Source: Piezodorus guildinii
Lineage: Eukaryota > Arthropoda > Insecta > Hemiptera > Pentatomidae
Assembly: GCA_023052935.1 (NCBI GenBank)
Contig: CM041294.1
Location: 26,462,641-26,526,640 of the forward strand
DNA: 64,000 nucleotides
Direction of reading: 5' to 3'
Below, piece after piece: positions 56,165 through 64,000 of this stretch (the first letter of the stretch is position 1; every line of letters starts with the position of its first letter). The notes below the pieces were generated by a model, which was given only the letters and a program-made list of their open reading frames with translations, did not search any database and was not told the DNA's origin. A program made the position numbers and the translations under genes.

Positions 56165-56640
56165 AGAACTCTTAGAATACACTGGTTTACTATTTTCAAT
56201 TAGTTTTTACCCTAACATTATATGCAGACTGTACAGTTTTCGAATAATCAAATAAAGAAAAAAGACAAACCAATTACAATGTCAATGAGTAAAGAATAAC
56301 GATAAACAATGGCTCGTAACTTTAAAATAATGGCATTTTAAAAACTACTCTCTAGTGAAAAAGGCGACTTGAGAGGATCATTGTTGTATTTTCTTTGACA
56401 TTTATGCCGTACCTCAAAAATATCCGTCCTAGAGTTTTGGTGAAAATTCATATGTTTAAGGTATAGAAAGCTTGCAGTCATTTTTATAGTGGTGAAAATT
56501 AAACACAAAACTTGAAGCTTATAAAAGAACTTTGGACTGGATATCTGACCAAGTGTTAAAAGCAATTAGATTTGTACAAGATCGACGGAGTATAACTGAT
56601 AAACAGACGTTGATTAATTATGTAATTATATATATTACAA
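56165..56640. other. non-coding interval
   Basis: Short overlapping open frames on both strands without domains. No repeat match. Confidence 0.35.
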
Positions 56641-56970
56641 CATTATTCGTTATCTATATATATAAAAATGAATCGTCCTTTCCCTTGGTCATCGCATCAC
56701 GCGTGAACTGCTTGATTGATTTCTCTTTTTTTTTGTTGTTATTCTATATTAGTCAGTAGAATGATCTAAGAAAGGGAAAATTTATATTGGTTAATAGTTT
56801 TTTTTTCAATATTTTATAGGTAATAATAATCGCTCTATCTATCTGTCTTTCTATTTATCTATCTATCTATCTATTTATGTTCTTCTGCTGACTGATATAA
56901 GCATAACCAAAAAAAGAATTAGAGAAATCGGTCATGCCGTTCACGCAATGACCAAGGAAAAAGGCGCTTC

Positions 56971-56974
<4 letters not shown>

Positions 56975-57042
<68 letters not shown>
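56975..57042. repeat. (TA)n microsatellite
   Basis: TA run of about 68 bases at the inner edge of the left inverted repeat. Confidence 0.95.
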
Positions 57043-57044
<2 letters not shown>

Positions 57045-57048
<4 letters not shown>

Positions 57049-57370
57049 TTAAAAGCGATTATATTTAGTGTGACAACTTTCAAATTCAGGTATTTCTGTA
57101 GTTTCCCTTATGATATTTATTAAAAAACTATTTATTCAAAAAATTGGAGGAAAATACAGCCATTACAAACGGTTTTAACTCACATGTCTCTTTGTTTTGG
57201 GTAGCACTAAACTGGCTTTTACCGGTTTTAAAGTACCTTAATTTAGTTTTTTTTACGTTTAAAAATAGCCACTGATTTCCATGGTGATAAACAAAGAAAT
57301 TCTGTACATACTGTCAATGGAAATGAGCTTCACTTGTGTTTATGCTTCGCTGACCACGGTTATTAAGATA
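57045..57370 (-). repeat. RD repeat, copy 2
   Basis: Reverse complement of 50880-51150. Here it is flanked by the inverted repeats of the Helitron-like element. Confidence 0.7.
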
Positions 57371-57515
57371 TATAAATGAAGCGCCTATTCCCTTGGTCAT
57401 CGCATCACGTGTGAACGGCATGACCGATTTCTCTAATTCTTTTTTTGTTACGCTTATATCAGTCAGCAGAAGAATCTTATGAACGAAACAAAGAGAAAAG
57501 TTACTTTGGTAAATA

Positions 57516-57546
<31 letters not shown>

Positions 57547-57907
57547 AAGGTAATCTCTTTATCTACATATATAAAAATGAATCCATCTTTTCCTTGGTCA
57601 TCTCATCACGCATGAACGGCTTGACCGATTTCGCTAAGACATAGTTCAGACAGGATATCACCTATCGGGTCAGCTAGTATATTTTAAATTTGCTTAGTTT
57701 ATCCAATATTTTTACAATAGCAAATGAAGCCTTTTTACCGTACAATTATTAATTAATAGTAAATATAAGCCTATATAGAATTAAATAATACTGTTGTAAT
57801 ATAATTGATATATTAAAATTCAGAGTAACGATCAACTATTAGCATTTCTGAAGGTTGAGGAGTAGGTATTCCATGAGAAAGTAGATCATGCCAGGATGTT
57901 ATTGGGG

Positions 57908-58754
57908 TTAAGGTACGCAAAAAATCTTTCCTCCGTTGCTAAAATTCTTAAAGAACTATTTCTATTGAAAAATCAATATAAAATTATGTTTTATTATTTA
58001 CAAGAATCAGTCATTTTTATCGGCTTTTAATCACTCTCTATCAACTTTTACAAGCTTGTGTATAAGATATTTTTTCTAAAATATTCAGCTTTCCAACAGT
58101 ATATTGTACTTACATATATATATATATATATTACTATTTTTATGTTCCAAAACACAAATATTGCATACAAAAATATTTTTGCTCTTTTCTCTTTTTGTTA
58201 GATATCGAATTCGTTCAGCTTATATATTATTCCGTTTTTTATCAATGCTAACAAGATGATATGGTTAATTTAATCAAATATACAAAATAAAAAGTACTTT
58301 AGAGGAAGAAAATTTAAACTATCGGCATTTAAGCCCTCTCATAATATTTCAATCAGAATAAAACCTACATGATACACGAGCCCAGTAAATTTTATCTCGA
58401 TAAAGCGAGTTTAATCAAAATCGTTAAAGCTGTTTTAGAGAAAATCGTACAAAGGCCCAAAATGCATGGTATAAAGTGGCTCTGCTGGTTACCTGATATT
58501 GATGAAAAAGTTGCTGTAACATCTTAGGCGTATAGTTGTCTCAAATATTAAATTTCAGTTTTGAAAGACTGTTTGTTTTTGCGCTAGACTTACCACAAAC
58601 ACACGGACACACAGATTTTTTTTGCGGAACTAATTCACTTGGACTCGTGGGTTACTGAAATGTGCATTTCAGTTTAAATCTGAAATTCGAAAATTTTCAT
58701 AATCGCAATACGTTCCCTTACTTAATATTCCATTTATAGGTAAGTGAAAGTAAT
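57908..58754 (+). repeat. RA element, near full length
   Basis: 5' end eroded ('atctttcctccgttgctaaa'), then the usual RA interior, and the 3' end 'ataggtaagtgaaagt'. Its last 280 bases lie inside the left arm of the large inverted duplication. Confidence 0.7.
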
Positions 58755-58822
58755 AGAGAACTATCTAATAATCAGATTGATCCGAATAAGCACAGATAGA
58801 ATGGAGTGCAAAGGGTCCCCAT

Positions 58823-59130
58823 TAGGGGTGGGCATAATCGAATGATCGTCATAATCGGATGATCGGACTTCAATGATCCAAATAATCGAATGATTAATAT
58901 TCATTCAGAGAGACCTCTTTATAATCTATGTCATGGGGAAAAAAAAAGAAAAAAAAGAAAAGGTCGTTCGATTATCTAAGCCCCTTATAATCCCCCCATT
59001 ATCATTAACAATTCAGAGTTCGAATGATCATTCGTTTCTCCGAGAACCGATTAATCCAATAATCGATTAATTCGAATGATTGAAATAATCGAATGATCCG
59101 ATAATCGCCATTCGATTATGCCCACCCCTA
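58823..59130. mobile_element. hAT-type miniature inverted-repeat element
   Basis: Terminal inverted repeats TAGGGGTGGGCATAATCGAA and its reverse complement with few changes; TAGGG fits the hAT end rule YARNG. An 8-base TSD with two mismatches, GTCCCCAT (58815-58822) and GTTCCCAC (59131-59138). The inside is full of 'taatcgaatgatc'-type motifs and has no coding capacity. The equivalent site in the other arm (about 62125) is empty. Confidence 0.88.
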
Positions 59131-59372
59131 GTTCCCACTTACTGCTGTGCAACGCTATACTGATTTTATCATAATAAAAATGCTCTAAAGTTTTTTATTA
59201 GTATTAACTTTCAAATAAGATATTAAAAAAAAATAGATTATAAGTTTTACATCAGGATAAATAAATAACTCATAGTAATTAATACTACCAGTAACGGATG
59301 GGTGTTTTGTCACTATACACTAAATTTTTCAACTTGAAAACGTTCCTGTATCATCTATTCACATAACTATTT

Positions 59373-59627
59373 TTAAAAAAAAGTTTTGAGTGACCGAAAA
59401 TATTTGGTTTCTGCGAGAAATGCCACACACCATTTCTCAAAGCTTATTTCTTTGACTGAGGAGAACTTTGAACGATTCGTTACGTTATTCATTGGCATAA
59501 ATTTTATGTTAAAAAAAAATTGAATAGCGTTCCTAGTCATAGTTTTTTTATTCACTTCAAGTAACCAACTAATTTTAAAACGATTTTTTCTAAACTGTCT
59601 GGATAATTCATGATAAATATAATCCAC
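59373..59627 (-). other. unidentified 84-codon open frame in the duplicated arm
   Basis: Reads ...FRKNRFKISWLLEVNKKTM, FMPMNNVTNRSKFSSVKE, FEKWCVAFLAETKYFRSLK. The second arm (61700-61880) keeps most of these residues but with stops and a short deletion. I do not recognise the family. It could be a relic of a transposon protein or chance. Confidence 0.25.
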
Positions 59628-59654
59628 ATTATGTCCAAAGTAACTGGATCAAAC

Positions 59655-59872
59655 ACGGTTAATGGCTAATCCTAAGATTTATTAATGGGAGTAAAAAATT
59701 GTTGGTTACGCCGTCTTTCGAAGTAGACGTAAAATGGTAATCCCCACCAGTGTGACGTTAAGTACTCATAAAGATCCTTATTCTTATTAAACCTTGACAG
59801 GAAAAACTTAGGAATCTCACTGTAGCACCGCCCTATTAGCCACAGTAGCATAAAGTGACGTTAAATGGATAA
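59655..59872 (+). repeat. S1 SINE body, head missing
   Basis: 'ttatgccgtc'-type text ('ttacgccgtctttcgaag') and 'tagcataaagtgacgttaaat'. Lies at the inner end of the left arm. Confidence 0.65.
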
Positions 59873-60440
59873 GCAAACATATATATATATATATATATAT
59901 CATACACATAAAGACATGAGAATTTTTTTATTATAATTCTAAAAGACAGAGTGTTATTGGTGTGACAAAATAAGAAAATCTCATTCCTATAACTTTACAC
60001 CACTATTTATTCTAGTGAATGTTTAAAGCTTATCATTCTGACAGGAGCAAATACATATGTGTAAAGCAAATAAGGCCGTCGTATAAACATTCTCCCGCCT
60101 AAATAAACTGAAACAAGCGGGTATTTAAATATAGCGACCACGCTGTGTATTATTGTATGTATGTTTATTTTTCATTAAACTGAAATCATATATGTTTGCG
60201 TATAATTAGATATGTTTGATGTATACCTATAAGCATACTTTTGCATTCCTTAAGATTATCTAAAATCTTAGTGCAGAAATAACCACTTGAAACTCTTGTG
60301 CTGTATATATGTAAATATTTTTTCAATGTTCTATTTTGACTAAATTGTTTTATTTAACCGGACTTAGTTATTCCATAAACAAATTTTCTATCCTATTATA
60401 CATTAGAAATGTTGTCACAATTTCGACATTCTTTATCATA
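59873..60440. other. spacer between duplication arms
   Basis: Short (TA)n at 59879-59900, then AT-rich sequence with no recognised feature. Confidence 0.4.
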
Positions 60441-60444
60441 TCAT

Positions 60445-60790
60445 ATTTTTTTTTTATATATTTATTTATTCGTATGTATTACAGTTTGTCACAATCGACA
60501 TTAATAATATTGCTAAAGGATCCTATTCATACAATATTTACAATATAGACAAAAGAAAAGTCAAATTACATAAAATGAAACCAAACTAAATAAACGTATA
60601 AAATAACAAAAATTGTACATAAAATAAATGAAGTTAGCTAATAAATAAACAAAACATGTCACATTTATACGTATGTACAATATTTACAATCAGCTAGGGA
60701 ACCCCGGACAGGGCTTGTCCCCCCCCCCCCACTTGTGGAAGGACAAGCAGAGTCCAAAGGATCCCAGCGCCTCCCTCTCAGCCGCATCAG
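60445..60790 (-). mobile_element. Joc2 3' untranslated fragment
   Basis: Minus-strand match to 53500-53825: 'ggcgctgggatcctttgg', 'ggacaagccc', 'taggtatg'-type text and 'atattgtaaatattgtatg'. Non-coding; a (C)12 run lies at 60719-60730. Confidence 0.75.
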
Positions 60791-60964
60791 TATATAATCT
60801 AATCTAGATATTCTGATAGTATGTTTATTATTCATCTACTATTGCTTTTCTCCAGATTGCTATTTGCTATCTACAAAAAATAAAAAAATAAAAAATAATT
60901 TATTTGCTATAAGCAAATAAGTTAACTTTCGAAAAGTCGGTTAATTCAAGGCATCTCTAGGCCA

Positions 60965-61280
60965 CCACCTCAAAAGTCCTTGTGAAGTAATTCGTTGGTT
61001 ACATAGAACGGTGCATCCACGATTTTTCGTAATATTTTCGATTGGAGAGATTGAATTATTTGGATGTTAAAGGTTATGGCAGATCCCCATAGCTCTATCG
61101 CGTATGCCCATAAGGGTTTGGTCAGTACTTTGTAAATAGTAATTTTGGTATTCACTGATAATTTTGATCGTTTGTCAAGTAGACGGGATAATTGTCCAAA
61201 TCGTCTGCTCAGCTGTTGTAAGTCTAATGTGGATCCTCCATGTCCTCCATTTTGTTTAAGTACTGGCACTTTGGACTCCC
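60965..61280 (-). pseudogene. Jockey-like RT fragment, third subfamily
   Basis: LSRRFGQLSRLLDKRSKLSV, TIYKVLTKPLWAYAIELWGS, IIQSLQSKILRKIVDAPFYV, TNELLHKDF. Related to both Joc1 and Joc2 but distinct from each. The frame is lost upstream of LDLQQL. Confidence 0.7.
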
Positions 61281-61448
61281 CTTTTCAAGGCGAATAAATC
61301 CAAAAGTATTAAAACCATTTTTAATTTTTTTTTTTTTTTTTTTAGTTTTAAAACCAGGCTAAGTATGAATTTTTACATACATTAGAAACATACAAGAATA
61401 CTTCATACATTTTATTAATTAAATTCAGAAAAAACACTAAACATTTTT

Positions 61449-62481
61449 ACTGTGTTATGGGTGCTACAGTAAGATTCCTAAGTTTTTCCTGTAAAGGATT
61501 TTTATGAGTACTTAACGTCACACCGGCTGGGGATTACCATTTTACGTCTACTTCGAAAGACGGCATAACCTACGATTTTTTACTCCCATTAATAAATCAT
61601 AGGATTAGCCATTAACCGTGTTTGATCCCGTGACTTTGGACATAATTTGGATAATATTTATCATGAATTATACAGACAGTTTGGAAAAAATTGTTTTAAA
61701 ATTAGTTAGTTACTCGAATTGAATAAAAAAACTATGACTAGGAACGCTATTCAAATTTTTTCAACGTAAAATGTATGCCAATGAATAACGTAAAGAATCG
61801 TTCAAAGTTCTCCTCAGTCAAATAAATGGTGTGTGGCATTTCTCGCAGAAACCTAATATTTTTGGTCACTCAAAAAAAATTTTTTTTAAATAGTTATGTG
61901 AACAGACGATACAGGAACTTTTTCAAGTTGAATAATTTAGTGTATAGTGACAAAACACCCATCAGTTACTGGTAGTATTAATTACTATGAGTTATTTATA
62001 GGACCTGATGTAAAACTTATAATAATATCTTTTTTTTTTAATATCTTATTTGAAAGTCAATACTCATGAAAAACTTTAGAGCATTTTTATTATGATAAAA
62101 TCAGTTTAGCGTTGCACAGCAATAAGTGGGAACCCTTCGTACTCCATTCTATCTGTGCTTATTCAGATCAATCTGATTATTAGATAGTTCTCTATTACTT
62201 TCACTTACCTATAAATGAAATATTTAGTAAGGGAACGTATTGCGATTATGAAAATTTTCGAATTCCAGATTTCAACGAAAATACACATTTTAGTAACCCA
62301 CGAGTCCAAGTGACTGAATTCCGCAAAAAATATCTGTGTGTCCGTGTGTTTGTGGTAAGTCTAGCGCAAAAACAAACAGTCGTTCAGAAATTTCATATTT
62401 CATATTTGAGACAACTATACGCCCAAGATGTCACAGCAAGTTTTTCTTTAAATCAGGTAACCAGAAGAACAGCCACTTATA
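61449..62481 (-). repeat. right arm of the 4 kb inverted duplication
   Basis: See 58476-59850. Contains an S1 body (61455-61625, minus), the shared 0.6-0.9 kb sequence, and the RA 3' end (62203-62481, minus). The hAT insertion site is empty here. Confidence 0.85.
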
Positions 62482-62839
62482 TATACAACTGTATATAAAT
62501 ATTATACTTTCTATTTGTATATTTAAAATAATATTTTTATCTACAGCAAGGAGGGAATGAGGATCTGAAGACAATCAGGGGTGACATCAACCAAGGAGAG
62601 AAGAGAGGGAAGCAATTTTCTAAATTTAATTTCTTTCGTGCAAAGAGGGAGAGAATCCATCCAGTTATCCCATAATACTCAGTGATATTAACCTTGGGAG
62701 AAGTTAAATTTTAAGAGTTAAAAGTTTTTAAAAATACTTTCAAATATAGGAATTCGTTGAGCAAGAATTTTGCGATAATAACAAAAAGCGCAGTCTTGGA
62801 GAGAGCAAAAATTTCAAGGTGTTGTAATGTAAAAAAAAC
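62482..62839. other. non-coding interval
   Basis: No recognised feature. Confidence 0.35.
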
Positions 62840-62841
62840 TA

Positions 62842-63437
62842 TTAGGTTAAGTCACATGAAATGTCCGCTTTTATAGTTTCTGAAATACATAAAGTAATCA
62901 GTTACGAATCCTCTACCTTTGTATTATAAACATTAGCTTCGCAATCAATTAGCCACTTTCTAGTATACCTCCAAATATGAACATGGAAACACGCGATTTT
63001 CGAGTAATATTTTTGTACGAGTTTAAGCTCGGCCATTCAGCCGCTGAGGCCGCTAGAAATATTTGCAAGGCGTTTGGTGAAGGAAATGGTGTTAATGAAC
63101 GGACCGTTCGCCGTTGGTTTGCTAAGTTTTCAGCTGGGGATACCGACTTGGAAAACTTGCCCCGAGGAAGACCTCCGTCCGTAATAGACAACGATGTCCT
63201 CAAACATACAGTGAAGGAAACCCCTTCCAAACAGTTAAAGGACTCTCAGCACAACTAAATGCAAGTGCATCTACCGTTTCCAGACATTTAAAGTGTATTG
63301 GGAAACTAAAAAAGCTCGATACATGGGTACCTCATGATCTCACTGAGCGGCAGCAAGACCCATATGAAATAACTGGACTACGATGTTCTTCCGCACCCAC
63401 CATATTCTCCCAACTTGACTCCAACAGATTACCACCC
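62842..63437 (+). mobile_element. mariner deletion derivative, copy 3, 3'-truncated
   Basis: Left inverted repeat TTAGGTTAAGTCACATGAAA preceded by TA. The right part is missing: at about 63437 mariner sequence ('cagattaccaccc') joins RA sequence. Confidence 0.8.
62977..63437 (+). pseudogene. internally deleted mariner transposase
   Basis: Met at 62977. RVIFLYEFKLGHSAAEAARN and WFAKFSAGDTDLENLPRGR (DNA-binding helix-turn-helix plus linker) are intact, with a one-residue insertion at GEGNGVNERT. A frameshift near 63225 breaks TVKETPSKQ. After the DLTERQ region it jumps to the LGYDVLPHPP..SPTDYHP part, the same internal deletion as copies 1 and 2. Confidence 0.8.
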
Positions 63438-63872
63438 ATTTTTTATCAATGCTAACAAGATGTTTTGGTAAATTTATTCAAATCAACAAAAATGAATATA
63501 CTTCAGAGGAAGAAAATTTAAACTACTGGCAATTAAGTCCGGTAAGACTATTTCAACCAGAATGAAACCTACATCGTATTAAAGCCCATTCAATTTTACA
63601 TGGACAGATCATTAAAGCCGTATTTGAGAAAATCGTAAAAAGGTGCAAAATGCATGGCTTAACTCGTTGGCCGATTTTGATGGAAAAGTTGCGGTAAAAT
63701 CTCAGGCATAGACGCTCTTAAAATATGAAATTTCAGTTTTATATAACTTTTTATTTTTGCGCTAGACTTACTACTTGGTTATTTAGACTCAGGGGTCCCT
63801 TAATGTGTATTTCCGTTAAAAACTGCTATCCGAAAATTTTCGCGATCGCAATACTATATTTCATATCTGTGG
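63438..63872 (+). repeat. RA fragment
   Basis: RA interior to 3' region ('tttttatcaatgctaacaag', 'atgcatggcttaa', 'cgcgatcgcaatacta'), ending at 'tatttcatatctgtgg' without the last bases. Confidence 0.65.
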
Positions 63873-64000
63873 CGGTCGTAAAAAACTAGATAACTCGAGT
63901 CATATCAAAAATGAGTTAACTTCACGTATCGCCTTCTAAAATTTTGGTTAAAGAAATTTCTTGATGGAACAAATTTCACGTGGAAAGAAAGCTGTAATTA

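Larger units (their letters stand above)
56650..57675. mobile_element. Helitron-like terminal pieces around an inverted-repeat element
   Basis: 'tatatataaaaatgaatc' followed by 'gcgtgaactgcttgattga' at 56660-56725, and 'catatataaaaatgaatcca' with 'gaacggcttgaccgatttc' at 57567-57632, resemble insect Helitron 5' regions. The stretch ends with 'cgggtcagctag' at 57662-57673 (CTAG end). Between them, about 56883-56975 and 57364-57471 are inverted repeats flanking RD (57045-57370) and a (TA)n run. Nested non-autonomous elements are inferred; exact ends are unclear. Confidence 0.45.
58476..59850 (+). repeat. left arm of a 4 kb inverted duplication
   Basis: Reverse complement of 61449-62481. Contains, in order, the RA 3' end, about 0.9 kb of otherwise unique sequence and an S1 body. 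A hAT-type miniature element occupies 58823-59130 only in this arm. The arms differ by scattered substitutions and small indels. Confidence 0.85.

Noticed and set aside
1..64000. CRISPR arrays, operons, bacterial promoters or ribosome binding sites
   Set aside because: The repeats are dispersed transposons without regular spacers, and all recognisable elements are of eukaryotic type.

Overview
This 64 kb window looks like AT-rich, repeat-packed intergenic DNA from an arthropod, most likely an insect. I infer this from the element mix: RTE, Jockey-like, CR1-like and R1/I-like non-LTR retrotransposons, Penelope-like elements (PLEs), mariner, a hAT-type miniature element, a Ty3/gypsy relic and tRNA-derived SINEs. 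I could not support any host protein-coding gene, rRNA or functional tRNA. The species cannot be named from this sequence. All family names below (RTE-a/b/c, Joc1, Joc2, PLE-A/B/C/E, RA, RB, RD, S1-S3) are my own labels.

Layout. 0-5.5 kb: S1 SINE, RB repeats, RTE-c with a 12-bp target-site duplication (TSD), two RTE-a pieces and a Joc1 piece. 6.9-8.3 kb: Joc2 with an 11-bp TSD. 9.1-10.8 kb: a PLE-C inverted repeat interrupted by an RTE-b copy (15-bp TSD), then a Joc1 3' end. 11.3-13.7 kb: mariner and RA. 14.6-15.8 kb: a scrambled gypsy element. 16.2-19.1 kb: S1 SINEs, a PLE-C cluster, RA and an S3-like SINE. 21.0-24.4 kb: RA carrying a PLE-A palindrome, S1, and RA carrying a mariner. 27-34 kb: RA copies, a Joc1 with a 12-bp TSD, an R1-like fragment inside RA, and RA nested in RA. 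34.6-35.6 kb: PLE-A with a decayed GIY-YIG reading frame. 36.6-45.5 kb: RTE-a, three Joc1 copies, PLE-B with an inserted PLE-E palindrome, and CR1-like and R1-like pieces. 45.7-48.0 kb: the one long open reading frame, an RTE-b reverse transcriptase with a 15-bp TSD. 48.7-52.3 kb: fold-back RA, S2 SINE, an RD copy and an RNase H fragment. 52.9-55.9 kb: PLE-B split by Joc2, then the longest Joc2. 56.6-62.5 kb: Helitron-like pieces and a 4 kb inverted duplication, one arm of which carries a hAT miniature element. 62.8-63.9 kb: mariner and RA.

How it fits together. Precise TSDs let many insertions be ordered in time, because elements sit inside one another. The most interesting theme is a set of PLE-derived units whose two halves are head-to-head copies of the PLE terminal repeat (pLTR). 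Each half carries a hammerhead-ribozyme-like core ending in GAAAC-GUH. Two of these palindromes are flanked by 9-bp direct repeats, so they look like discrete mobile units. A second theme is the RA family, about 0.9 kb, with asymmetric inverted ends and a terminal hairpin. It resembles non-autonomous Helentron-type elements but is not one I can name.
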